64,000 nt of DNA from Halovenus rubra (GTDB taxonomy: Archaea > Halobacteriota > Halobacteria > Halobacteriales > Haloarculaceae), in contig NZ_JAODIY010000004.1 of assembly GCF_026586665.1 (NCBI RefSeq), forward strand, positions 366,120 to 430,119. Reading direction: 5' to 3'. The stretch's first letter is position 1; the number at the start of each line of letters is the position of its first letter. Positions 1-8,073 of this stretch are shown in pieces. The notes beneath the pieces are model-generated. The model was not told the origin of the DNA, made no database searches, and saw nothing but the letters and a program-made list of their open reading frames with translations. Position numbers and translations under genes: made by a program.

Positions 1-149
1 GAGTTATTAAAAAGCGCCGGGGGGATTACTCGGTATACTGAGAGACTATGGGTGCCAGCGGCAGGTACGCGCTGTGTGCCGACTCCTCGGAGACATCCAT
101 CCCCAAAGAGCGCGTCGATGGCTGCTAGCAACCCTGCTGTGGGACGGGC

Positions 150-479
150 TTAGAGGTCAGGAGCACGCACGGGAGTCTCGTCTTCTGTCCCGGAGAGACA
201 CTCACAGGTGAGTACACTGTCTTGGACGGGTTTGACGATGGCTGTCTGGGTGCCGGGACATACGCGTTCAGCGACGACGCGTCGGAACTCGGTCCGGGCG
301 AGCGAAGCGACAACGGCGTCGAGTTTGCCTCCGACCCGACACGGAGCGTCCGGCACCTCAATATCATGCTCGGCGACGACGGTGTCGACGAGGTCGTGGG
401 TATATGCGAGGGCAACCACGCCAAGTATACCGTCGACGTCGATACCATAATCAGGGGCTCCATCTCTCCCATCGACAGT
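150..479 (-). pseudogene. Possible C-terminal remnant of an unrecognised gene
   Basis: Reading leftward there is an open stretch of about 108 codons ending at a TAA at 150-152. Codon use looks haloarchaeal (GAC, GTC and CTC rich), and the segment around ILGVVALAYTHDLVDTVV looks protein-like. No start can be placed, because the upstream end runs into the antisense of the kinase remnant at 480-614. The codon boundaries coincide exactly with an open + strand frame (222-614), so codon bias cannot decide the strand. I do not recognise a family. Best read as debris of a disrupted gene. Confidence 0.25.
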
Positions 480-614
480 CAAAAGCGAACCGGATACGGT
501 CTCTCTATCGTCAAGCAAATTGTGGAGTCCCATGGCTGGAACATCTGGACTGTCGAGGGTTCCGAGGGAGGGGCTCGGTTCGAAATCACCGGCGAGAATC
601 TCGTTGATGAGTAG
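480..614 (+). pseudogene. Histidine kinase C-terminal remnant (HATPase end)
   Basis: About 43 codons ending in TGA contain GYGLSIVKQIVESHGW followed by EGGARFEI. This is the G2 box and closing strand of a haloarchaeal HATPase_c domain, and it matches the ends of the two intact kinases in this window (GFGLAIVKEIVEAHDW...GGARFEI and GFGLTIVQEVAKDHGW...GGARFEI). The preceding + frame (222-479) shows no N box, G1 box or HisKA helix. This is therefore only the last piece of a kinase gene, joined to unrelated sequence, and is almost certainly non-functional. Confidence 0.6.
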
Positions 615-660
615 ATTTTCTCTCTGTTGCACCGATTTTCTAACGGGTTCCAACTAAGTC

Positions 661-952
661 ATCACTCTCCACAGTCGTGCATATTGTGTACTGATTGACC
701 ACAGCGAGTTCGAACAGACCAAGCTGTCGTGGAAGATACCGCACCTTATATCTCCATGCCAATTCGGATATCGTTCTAATTTGATAGGTAACTCGCCACT
801 TAATACACACTACGTTTCGGTTGAGAATAGTTCTATGATGCCCTCCTGTTTGAGTTTACTTTTTTGTAGTAACTCTGTCAGTTGTCACATCTATCGTATC
901 TATCCACAATGCCTGGGAACGTCCCGTTGTAAGTGTCTATTTTGATATACAG
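661..952. other. AT-richer intergenic stretch
   Basis: No open frame with haloarchaeal codon use, no RNA gene and no clear repeat was seen. It separates the kinase remnant from the interrupted small gene at 953. Confidence 0.4.
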
Positions 953-1153
953 ATGGGTGACAAAGAGCCACAGCAGACCGAATGGGAGTCCGAGGTCGGG
1001 TTGTCCGAAGAAACTACCTACGTGGCCATTTACCCGAGTCGCAAGGACACCGGGGAGTGGATTGGGGGCCTAGAAGCAAGTTACTGATATATTCTTGCCG
1101 ACGGCGAGACACAGTATGCACTCGAACTAATGACTATCCCTCTCAGAGGCTAA
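953..1153 (+). pseudogene. Small acidic gene interrupted by an in-frame TGA
   Basis: An ATG at 953 opens 44 codons (start MGDKEPQQTEWESEVG) with good haloarchaeal codon use and acid-rich composition, stopping at a TGA at 1085-1087. The same frame then continues with another 21 plausible codons (YILADGETQYALELM...) to a TAA at 1151-1153. The continuity of frame and style across the TGA suggests one gene of about 66 residues, broken by a point mutation. It could instead be a genuine 44-residue protein. Function unknown. Confidence 0.4.
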
Positions 1154-1367
1154 CAGACGCGATTCTCGATGTTCAGCCAGGATGCTTCTGTGGTACCAGT
1201 AAATCGGTGGCCTCGGCACTCATAGGGTTCGTCATCCGAACGCGAGGAACGAGTCACCTCGTCCAGCCCCGCGACATCGGAACCTTATTTTCTCGTCATC
1301 GGCCATCTTATTCTACAATCGGTGCTCAAATGAGCGTTCCGCCATCAAGTCGCACCTCTCAATTACC

Positions 1368-2069
1368 TTAGTACAACGAGGTAATGGCTCCAGCAATTTG
1401 GTCGACGGCAGTTTCCCAGATAGAGAAGCCAGTTACGACAGCGAGCAGTGTATCGGCAGCGAAAAAGACAAAGAGTCCAGCACCGAACATATGGGCTTTC
1501 CGTATGTCAATTTTGTTTGAGAACGTGTAGAAAAAGTACGCGTTCGCTAGACTAACCGGAATGATGACCAGCATTTCGCCAATCCAGATACCGGGGCTTG
1601 CACCGAATTGAGCAGCGAGCGTAATCGTAATCAACTGTGTCTTATCACCGAACTCTCCAGCAGCCATCATCGCAAAAATCGGGACGAACCCACCGAGAAC
1701 GTTCGGGACTTTCTGACCGAACAGTGTCACATCGAGTTCTGAGGCTGCAGTCAACCCTCCGCCGTCTGTCGTCGCCGTTGCTGTCCCCTGCTCGGGCATG
1801 GACCGCCATAACAAGACAGCAAACAGTGCGAACAACACGACTGTAATAAGGTCAAGATACACACCCGGAATCGTGTTCTGAAGTGCGTTCCCAAACAATA
1901 TTTCGAGGGCTGTCCAGCCTGCAAATGCTGTCCCGGCAGCGGATACCACTAGCAGCGGGTGGTATCGTGTTGAGAGACTCGCAATGATGAGTTGCACTTT
2001 CTCTCCCGGCAATACCGCTAGCTGCCATCCTGCGGCGACGACTATTACAGTTAAAATATCAGCCATCAC
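1368..2069 (-). CDS. GDT1/UPF0016 (TMEM165-like) cation transporter
   Basis: A 233-residue integral membrane protein with about six hydrophobic segments in two halves, the layout of the GDT1/TMEM165/MneA family that moves Mn2+ or Ca2+ in exchange for H+. The signature E-x-G-D-K-[TS] is intact in the second half (GEFGDKTQ, near residue 138). The first half has only a degenerate version (LPGEKVQL, near residue 21), so one of the two pseudo-symmetric cation sites differs from the usual ExGDK pair. It starts MMADIL, so either Met may be used. It is separated from its neighbours and looks monocistronic. The family call is firm; the ion is inferred. Confidence 0.82.
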   Translation of the reverse strand: MMADILTVIVVAAGWQLAVLPGEKVQLIIASLSTRYHPLLVVSAAGTAFAGWTALEILFGNALQNTIPGVYLDLITVVLFALFAVLLWRSMPEQGTATATTDGGGLTAASELDVTLFGQKVPNVLGGFVPIFAMMAAGEFGDKTQLITITLAAQFGASPGIWIGEMLVIIPVSLANAYFFYTFSNKIDIRKAHMFGAGLFVFFAADTLLAVVTGFSIWETAVDQIAGAITSLY

Positions 2070-2265
2070 TGGTCACCTTGCATGAGATATCTACGACCAC
2101 ACCAATGTTTAGACGTATCTAATCTTTAAAGCCTTTGGTATCAAAAAGTCACAGCAAAGCAGTGGTGCTGTGGCAACTCTGAGACTGCCCGCTGATGATA
2201 AAAGAGACGACAACTAATTTTAGACGGAACACTGAGAGTACCAGAAGCGATGGACGCTAGCCGAC

Positions 2266-3786
2266 TTAGTCGTCTTTTGTCTTGATATCTGCCGAGAGGC
2301 CCTGTGCCATCTCGATATCCTTGGAGTTGTTGAGCGTCCAGGCTGTCCGGTCGGTGACAGCTTCGATGACCTCACGCGCAGACGGGTAGCCGTTGCCGGA
2401 CTTCTTTACGCCACCGAAGGGGAGCTGGACCTCTGCGCCAATACAGGGAAGGTTCCCGTATGCCAGTCCGACCTCGGCGTTATCACGGTAGTAGTTGACT
2501 TGGCGGTAGTCCTCAGAGATGACAGCACCGGCAAGACCGTAGTTCGTATCGTTATGGATGTCGACGGCGCGCTCGATATCGCCGTCGTATTCGAGGAGTG
2601 CAATGTGCGGACCAAAGACTTCTTCCTGTGTACAACGCAGATCTTCGTCGGGGTCAGCCTCGTAGACGAACGGACCGATCCAGTTCCCGTCCTCGTGACC
2701 GTCTGGAATTTCTTCGGCGTCGAGTTCCGTACGGTCGACGAGGACATCAACACCTTCGTCGCGGGCAAGCTGGTTGTACTTCGAAACTTTCTCGTAGTGA
2801 CCTTCCTCGATGAGTGGTCCCATAAATGTCCCCTCATCAAGTGGGTCGCCAACAGCGATGTCTTGGGCGATGTCGACAAACTGCTCTTTGAACTCGTCGT
2901 AGATATCAGAGTGGACAATCAGACGTTCACTAGAGACACAGCGCTGACCGGTCGTCTTGAAGGAACTCATCACGGCCGCGTGCACTGCGATATCGAGGTC
3001 AGCCTCTTCAGTGATAATGATGCCGTTTTTGCCACCCATCTCACAGGCTGCACGTTTGCTGGGGGATTCAGCACACTTCTGGGCAACTTCGTGGCCGACT
3101 TCAGCGGAGCCAGTAAAGAGCACTGTGTCGACGCGGTCGTCGTCAACGATGGCAGCGCCAGCGTCACCGAAGCCTTGGACCATGTTGAACACACCTTCAG
3201 GGATACCTGCATCAACCATCATCTCAGCGATGATCTGTCCGCACCATGGTGTCTGCTCTGCAGGCTTCCAGACAACGGTGTTCCCTTCGACAAGTGTCAC
3301 GGCCATATGCCAGAAGGGGATCGCGACGGGGAAGTTCCACGGAGAGACACAGCCTGCGACACCGCGGGGTTTCCGACGCATATACGCATCTTTCGCGGGC
3401 ACTTCGCTGGGGACAATATCTCCTTTCGGGTGACGGGCGTCGCCAGCAGCCCATTCGACCATGTGCCAGGCCTCAGTCACGTCAGCTTTTCCTTCTGAAA
3501 TTTCTTTGCCACACTCTTTGGTGACAACCTCGCCAAGTTCTTCGTGTCGCTCACGGAGCTCATGATAGACATCCCAGAGATACTCGGCTCGGTTGATTCG
3601 AGACAGATCGCTCCACTCCTCGAAGGCCTCGTCGGCCGCTGCCATTGCGCGGTCGACATCGGATTCAGTTGCACGATGGAACGTCCCCAGCTCTTCCCCG
3701 TTTGCCGGGTTGTGGCTCGCAAACGTCTCGTCTCCATCTCCCTCTACCCATTCACCGTCGATGTAATGTTTGTACGTCTCGGACAT
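2266..3786 (-). CDS. NAD(P)-dependent aldehyde dehydrogenase
   Basis: A 506-residue cytoplasmic ALDH-superfamily enzyme oxidising an aldehyde to its carboxylate. Hallmarks by residue from the chosen start: Asn151 in SPWNFP, Lys174 in KPAEQTP (cofactor), the general base Glu249 in CEMGGKNG, and the nucleophile Cys283 in TTGQRCVSSERL. The C-terminal PFGGVKKSGNG segment is also typical. The start is placed at MSETYKHYIDG, where homology begins; an upstream Met at 3807 would add seven atypical residues. Substrate cannot be read from sequence; such haloarchaeal enzymes are often annotated as succinate-semialdehyde or related dehydrogenases. Monocistronic by spacing. Confidence 0.92.
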   Translation of the reverse strand: MSETYKHYIDGEWVEGDGDETFASHNPANGEELGTFHRATESDVDRAMAAADEAFEEWSDLSRINRAEYLWDVYHELRERHEELGEVVTKECGKEISEGKADVTEAWHMVEWAAGDARHPKGDIVPSEVPAKDAYMRRKPRGVAGCVSPWNFPVAIPFWHMAVTLVEGNTVVWKPAEQTPWCGQIIAEMMVDAGIPEGVFNMVQGFGDAGAAIVDDDRVDTVLFTGSAEVGHEVAQKCAESPSKRAACEMGGKNGIIITEEADLDIAVHAAVMSSFKTTGQRCVSSERLIVHSDIYDEFKEQFVDIAQDIAVGDPLDEGTFMGPLIEEGHYEKVSKYNQLARDEGVDVLVDRTELDAEEIPDGHEDGNWIGPFVYEADPDEDLRCTQEEVFGPHIALLEYDGDIERAVDIHNDTNYGLAGAVISEDYRQVNYYRDNAEVGLAYGNLPCIGAEVQLPFGGVKKSGNGYPSAREVIEAVTDRTAWTLNNSKDIEMAQGLSADIKTKDD

Positions 3787-3961
3787 GTCTGCAACTATCA
3801 ACCTCATCCGATAAAAACCCCCACAGAAGTCGGACGCTTTGGTAGTCGATATCAGGGAAGGGTGTCAGTGACAGTCCTCGGTGTGTGCAGGTCACGAACG
3901 GTCGTCTGGACTATCTCCTACAACAGTGTCTTTTTGTCTCTTGTTACCAAATATGGTGGTA

Positions 3962-4183
3962 ATGAACGAAACAATTAAACGAATACTCGGTGCTCTTGGC
4001 TGGGGTGAATCAGGGCAATCTCGGGGTGAGTCTGAGCAGGAGGCAGAATCGACGTTTGTTCCCTCCCAGATGGATGCCTCCGTGCTAGAGGCTCATGGCA
4101 TGGAAACGACGAGGGCTGAACAAGAGCTCACACAGCTCCAAGAGAAAGCAGAACAACTCGAAAAACAAAAGCGAGACCAATAG
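3962..4183 (+). CDS. Small coiled-coil protein, unknown function
   Basis: A 73-residue acidic protein (an alternative ATG at 3953 adds MVV). Residues 1-15 (MNETIKRILGALGWG) form a short amphipathic or basic head. The last 30 residues (TRAEQELTQLQEKAEQLEKQ) have heptad-like Leu spacing and predict a coiled coil. There are no catalytic motifs. It converges with the next gene without a gap. Probably a real haloarchaeal small protein, function not recognised. Confidence 0.55.
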   Translation: MNETIKRILGALGWGESGQSRGESEQEAESTFVPSQMDASVLEAHGMETTRAEQELTQLQEKAEQLEKQKRDQ

Positions 4184-4492
4184 TCAGGGGCCAGCAGCGC
4201 TTTGGACCTGCCAGCCGCCCTCAAGGTCACAAGCCTCACGAACTGTAAACTCGAAGGTCGTCTCCTGTGTAAGGCTCATTCCGCCGTCGACCGCTTCGAC
4301 ACGGAGAGGAACGTCGAGTGCGCTCCCACAACAGCCAACACCGACGAACTCCGCCCACGTTTCTCCGGTCTCGGCAGTGTCGTGGGCTTTTAGCAGGTAC
4401 GATCGAAATGGTGTGTCTTCGACGATAGCACGACCCCAGTCCGACAGATCGGCTGGATATGACAGGATGACGTGTGTTGCTGTCTCAGTCAT
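4184..4492 (-). CDS. Conserved hypothetical protein with GVGCCGSALDVPL motif
   Basis: A 102-residue soluble protein starting MTETATHVILSYPADLSDWG; a longer reading to 4534 adds an unlikely basic N terminus. It carries a double-Cys segment (VGCCGSA) and ends in a mixed beta region (TFEFTVREACDLEGGW). No known domain was recognised. It is tail-to-tail with the coiled-coil gene, the stop codons abutting at 4183/4184. Confidence 0.6.
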   Translation of the reverse strand: MTETATHVILSYPADLSDWGRAIVEDTPFRSYLLKAHDTAETGETWAEFVGVGCCGSALDVPLRVEAVDGGMSLTQETTFEFTVREACDLEGGWQVQSAAGP

Positions 4493-4629
4493 GTATCTTG
4501 CTTGTATCGCCAAACGCTTAGCTGTTCTGTGCACTGACGGCTCATCCTCAGATCCAACTTGCCTGTCTCCCTCGACACCACTCAGAAATAGACGACCATC
4601 GAATTTCTTGCGAAAAATGCGGTTACCTG

Positions 4630-5169
4630 TTACTCTTCGGGAACTTCAAACGTTTGGAGCGTTGCAGAGGTCTCACCGTCCTCGCTGGTCCAGACGACCG
4701 TGATCGAATCGCCGTACTCGACGAAGATGGTTGCCGTCTCCCCGGCGCTCATCTGGCTGGCATTGTACGCTGTATCTGTGGACTTGGAGAAGTCGTCGTA
4801 TTCGGGTGCGTCTCCTGAATTAAGGCTTGCATTGCTACCAGTCACCCCCAATAAAGATGAGTCAACATTGGGGCCACCAGTATGTTGGATACTTAGACTC
4901 GCATTAGCAGAGCCTTCCGCAAAGGCAGTACCTGCACCAGATGTAGCGTTATATGTATTACCCCAAGAGTCTTCAGTGCCATTTAAATCGCCTTCTTCGA
5001 CGCTGAAACTAAAGCTCGCTTGCGGTGCTGTCTCGCTGACCTGTTCCCCTAGTCCGAGTACAAACGTCGCGATAACAGCCGCCAAAATGACTGTAATGGC
5101 GACCATCAGAATGACACCAATGACCGGACTGACTGCATCATCTTCCTCGAAGAGTTGTTTTAATTGCAT
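4630..5169 (-). CDS. Type IV pilin (archaeal PilA/DUF1628 class III signal)
   Basis: A 179-residue pilin precursor. Residues 1-10 ([10 protein letters not shown]) lead into the archaeal prepilin-peptidase site and the invariant [15 protein letters not shown] hydrophobic stretch of haloarchaeal DUF1628 (Pilin_N) pilins. The remaining 130 residues are Ser/Thr/Asn-rich beta sequence with several N-glycosylation sequons (NGT, NAT, NAS). A longer open frame to 5322 exists, but the pilin start is unambiguous. PibD would cleave before the hydrophobic helix, and the product would act in adhesion pili. No pil assembly genes are nearby, so it is a stand-alone pilin. Confidence 0.9.
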   Translation of the reverse strand: MQLKQLFEEDDAVSPVIGVILMVAITVILAAVIATFVLGLGEQVSETAPQASFSFSVEEGDLNGTEDSWGNTYNATSGAGTAFAEGSANASLSIQHTGGPNVDSSLLGVTGSNASLNSGDAPEYDDFSKSTDTAYNASQMSAGETATIFVEYGDSITVVWTSEDGETSATLQTFEVPEE

Positions 5170-5368
5170 GGTTGCTTGTTTCGTGCGCACCGTCCGAGCA
5201 GCCAGTGCCCCTTTTTGCCAGGGTTTCTGTTGCAATACCCTATTGCCGTATTCGATAGCTGCAATCGGGCGGTTGCGCTTGTATTTAGGTTCTCTCTCAT
5301 ACCGTATTAACTGTTCGCCCAAATTCCCAGCAATGAAAATGAAGTGGTGTCTCTTCTAACTGAGCAAA

Positions 5369-5944
5369 TCAGAGGTGTAAGTCAACCTCATTCAGGTCTA
5401 TTGTCTTTTCGACTTCTTCGACTTCCTCTTCAAGTGCCTCGATCTTTTTGTTGAGATCTTGATAGCGATGGTGATCCTGTAACTCGTGGTCAGCCATCTC
5501 AACCTCTAGAACGTTCCGCCTGAGTTTGAGTGAACTGAGTTTTTGTATCTGGTCATTGTACTCCGAAATCGTTAGTGCGCGCTCGATGGCCTCTCTCAAA
5601 TCTTCTTTGCCGACCGGTTTGACGACATAGCCGTCGAAATTCATCTCTGTGATATCGAAATCCGGGTCTACTGCTGTCACCATCACGACACGACAGTCAA
5701 GGCTCCGCCTGCGTATCTCTGCTAGAACCTCATCGCCTGATACGTCTGGCATCCGCCTGTCTAGCAACACGACATCAAACGAGTCGTCGACGAGGGCCAG
5801 TGCCTCGGTTCCTCCAAGTGCGGTTGTAACGTCGTACTCAGACCCGAGTCGCAGTTCGTACGTCCTGGCGACCCGCTCCTCGTCCTCGACGAGAAGGACC
5901 GATGGCTGATGCGAATCTGACACGTCTCCATATTGAGGATACAA
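5369..5944 (-). CDS. Response regulator, receiver + HalX domain
   Basis: 191 residues. The receiver domain (about 13-125) has the acidic pair (VEDEE, 19-22), phosphoacceptor Asp62 in VVLLDRRMPD, Thr90 in VMVTA and Lys109 in VVKP. The C-terminal 65 residues are the helical HalX domain of haloarchaea, with a strongly coiled-coil, acidic tail (KKIEALEEEVEEVEKT). No kinase gene is adjacent, so it is an orphan regulator. It is a paralogue of the regulator at 28059. A DNA-binding output is not obvious. Confidence 0.92.
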   Translation of the reverse strand: MYPQYGDVSDSHQPSVLLVEDEERVARTYELRLGSEYDVTTALGGTEALALVDDSFDVVLLDRRMPDVSGDEVLAEIRRRSLDCRVVMVTAVDPDFDITEMNFDGYVVKPVGKEDLREAIERALTISEYNDQIQKLSSLKLRRNVLEVEMADHELQDHHRYQDLNKKIEALEEEVEEVEKTIDLNEVDLHL

Positions 5945-6010
5945 CTAATTATAAGCTAGCCCATTTCTACCAAGAACCTTTATGAGCAGATATACAGCCA
6001 GCCCTATCTG

Positions 6011-6121
6011 TTACGTGCCGCGGTACGGAATCGAACCGTTTTCGCCCGTGACACTGAGGATTTGCTTCTCGGTGTCTTGAGCAAACACGTCTGGTTTGAT
6101 AGAGCGGCCCTCGGGACGCAT
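6011..6121 (-). other. Short open frame downstream of the hydrolase, doubtful
   Basis: From an ATG at 6121 there are 36 codons (MRPEGRSIKPDVFAQDTEK...) to a TAA at 6011. The frame stays open upstream into the hydrolase gene without another ATG. Codon use is protein-like, so this may be the end of a truncated gene or a very small protein. Nothing recognisable. Confidence 0.25.
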
Positions 6122-6180
6122 GTTCGCCTGAACGCCGAGCTGTGACTGGCTGTCTCCCGAATACGTTACAGCAATCAGTC

Positions 6181-6963
6181 TCAGGTGTCGATGTGCTCCG
6201 TGATGAACTGTGAGAGAGCTTGGTTGAACGCTTCAGGGCGCTCAAGCATGGCAAGGTGACCAGCGTCTTTGAGAACGGTCGTCTCACACGAGTCGATAGT
6301 ATCGGCTAAGAATTCGTGATACAACGGCGGTGTCAGTCGGTCATCTGCGCCGACGACCGCTAGAGCGGGCAGGTCAATTTCAGCTACCTGCTCTCGAACG
6401 TCGAACTCGTGGCAAGTAAGAAAGTCACGAGTTGTTACCTGTTGTCCTGTCTTTTGGAGCGTTTCTTTTGATTTAGCAAGCAGCGACCCCCCGGCGTCTG
6501 CAAAGAGCATCGACGGCTGGTGTAGTTGCTCGATTGCACTGTTAAAGTCAGACACGAGCAACTCCCGCAACTCTGCGTTGACGGCAAGCTTTGCACCTGT
6601 CCCTGCGAACACGACCCCGTCAGCATCAAAATCCGTGTTCAACAATACCTCGAAGACAACCGCTCCACCGAGTGAATTGCCGATGAGAATGTCGGCGTCG
6701 GTTTCGCGGGCAACAGCGGTGACATCTCGTGCGTATGCGTTCAGTGTCTCTTGTCCTGGCTCGGTGTGGATTGCTCCAGACGTGCCATGACCGCTGAGAT
6801 CGACAGCCACTGCAGGGTGTGTCGGGCCAGTCGGAGCATACTGATGGGCCCATAGCTGGTGATTTCCGCCGCTTCCGTGGATGTATAACGCCGTCGGACC
6901 GGACGTGTCAGACTGAGTTGCCCGGTACATTGTTGTCCGCCCGTCGTGGTCTACCTGTTGCAT
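6181..6963 (-). CDS. Alpha/beta-fold hydrolase
   Basis: A 260-residue cytoplasmic hydrolase. Visible features: the oxyanion-hole strand LYIHGSGGNHQLW, the D-L-S-G-H-G-T-S turn, the nucleophile elbow GNSLGG (about residue 118), the acid in VVGADDRLTPP (about 207) and the catalytic His in LKDAGHLAMLERPE (about 238), in the order expected for the family. The start is MQQVDHDGRTTMY; the 24 codons upstream overlap the intergenic region. Substrate unknown (ester, lactone or C-C hydrolase all possible). It diverges from pcn, sharing the roughly 115-bp upstream region. Confidence 0.88.
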   Translation of the reverse strand: MQQVDHDGRTTMYRATQSDTSGPTALYIHGSGGNHQLWAHQYAPTGPTHPAVAVDLSGHGTSGAIHTEPGQETLNAYARDVTAVARETDADILIGNSLGGAVVFEVLLNTDFDADGVVFAGTGAKLAVNAELRELLVSDFNSAIEQLHQPSMLFADAGGSLLAKSKETLQKTGQQVTTRDFLTCHEFDVREQVAEIDLPALAVVGADDRLTPPLYHEFLADTIDSCETTVLKDAGHLAMLERPEAFNQALSQFITEHIDT

Positions 6964-7040
6964 GGGTGCCCATTGTTTGCTCGGACACTTTGTCGTGTTC
7001 CCTTTGCTTGAGCGTGTGCACGCTGGCAACTCCAATGGAG

Positions 7041-7050
7041 TGTCTTTTTA
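7041..7050 (+). promoter_or_regulatory. TATA-like box of pcn
   Basis: TGTCTTTTTA lies about 28 bases before the pcn ATG, fitting a leaderless haloarchaeal transcript. Confidence 0.4.
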
Positions 7051-7077
7051 GGGGATGCCGTCGTAATCTGGCACAAG

Positions 7078-7824
7078 ATGTTCAACGCCATCGTGCGCGC
7101 AGATACACTCCAGGCGACGCTCGACTCCGTGGGTGTTCTCGTCGACGAATGCAAGATTCACTTCGACGACAAGGGGCTCGAAATCCGGGCGGTTGACCCT
7201 GCAAACGTCGGAATGGTTGACCTCTCACTCGGTGAGGAGGCGTTCGAGTCCTTCGATGTTGACGAGGGGCTCATCGGTGTCGACCTCGTCCGGCTACAGG
7301 ATATCGCCGGGATGGCAAGCAGTGACCAACTTGTCCACCTCGAACTGGATGAGGAGACGCGCAAGCTTCACATCTCTATCGATGGATTGGAGTACACACT
7401 TGGTCTCCTCGACCCCGAATCTATCCGCGAAGAACCAGACCTCCCCGAAGACCTCGATCTTCCAGCCAACATCGTTATTGAGGGCCGCGATATCGACCGT
7501 GCTGTCACAGCCGCTGATATGGTGAGCGATCACATCGAGCTTGGTCTTGACGACGCTGAAGACGTGTTCTATGTCGCTGCACAAGGAGACACTGACGACG
7601 TGCACCTCGAACTCGATAATGAGGACCTCATCGATCTCGTGAGCGGTCCTGCATCGTCGCTGTTTTCGCTCGAATACCTAAAGAACATGAACAAAGCCAT
7701 TCCGAAAGATACCGAGGTAACAATGGAGTTGGGTGAAGAGTTCCCTGTCAAACTGCACTTTGACATTGCCGAAGGCAAAGGAAACGTTACCTACATGCTC
7801 GCACCGCGGATTCAGAGCAACTGA
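7078..7824 (+). CDS. pcn: DNA polymerase sliding clamp PCNA
   Basis: 248 residues, the normal size for archaeal PCNA, starting [19 protein letters not shown]. It forms a homotrimeric ring that tethers replicative polymerases, FEN1, ligase and RFC to DNA. The paired-fold signature is present, including [18 protein letters not shown], an acidic interdomain linker region and the C-terminal [25 protein letters not shown] strand to which PIP-box partners bind. Acidic surface residues are abundant, as in other halophilic clamps. The co-location with priL downstream is typical of haloarchaea. Confidence 0.97.
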   Translation: MFNAIVRADTLQATLDSVGVLVDECKIHFDDKGLEIRAVDPANVGMVDLSLGEEAFESFDVDEGLIGVDLVRLQDIAGMASSDQLVHLELDEETRKLHISIDGLEYTLGLLDPESIREEPDLPEDLDLPANIVIEGRDIDRAVTAADMVSDHIELGLDDAEDVFYVAAQGDTDDVHLELDNEDLIDLVSGPASSLFSLEYLKNMNKAIPKDTEVTMELGEEFPVKLHFDIAEGKGNVTYMLAPRIQSN

Positions 7825-8038
7825 AAGCAAAGTTCTTGGAGCTTCTCTCCAGAGTAAAGTCCTCTTTCTCGCTGTCATACGCTGTCGATTTGGGCAGAGA
7901 GACATCTTCTTAAGTAGCAAGCCATGTCAGCCACCCCCATCTCTTCTCACAGTGGTGACTCTCGACTGTGTGGCGTATAATTCTGTTATCGGTATCGAGA
8001 CCAATGTGACCATTTAACATGACAGAACGAAAAGACGG

Positions 8039-8048
8039 CCATATAAGA
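8039..8048 (+). promoter_or_regulatory. TATA box of glutamate dehydrogenase gene
   Basis: CCATATAAGA lies about 27-35 bases ahead of the ATG at 8074, consistent with a leaderless mRNA. The rest of the 250-base pcn-gdh spacer shows no gene. Confidence 0.5.
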
Positions 8049-8073
8049 ACCCGGGGGAACGAACTACGAGCCA

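Noticed and set aside
952-1371. 129-codon + strand frame starting near 982
   Set aside because: It overlaps the interrupted acidic gene in another frame; its Arg/Ser-rich composition is typical of a wrong frame.
2500-3498. Long + strand open frame (332 codons) opposite the aldehyde dehydrogenase
   Set aside because: It is the codon-phased antisense of a gene with intact catalytic motifs. The translation has no recognisable domain, and its start lies inside the real gene.
6005-6040. tRNA-like T arm and acceptor end on the minus strand (GGTTCGATTCCGTACCGCGGC)
   Set aside because: The T stem pairs only four of five bases, and no matching 5-prime acceptor strand, D arm or anticodon arm is present upstream, so neither a tRNA nor a clear tRNA-derived att site.
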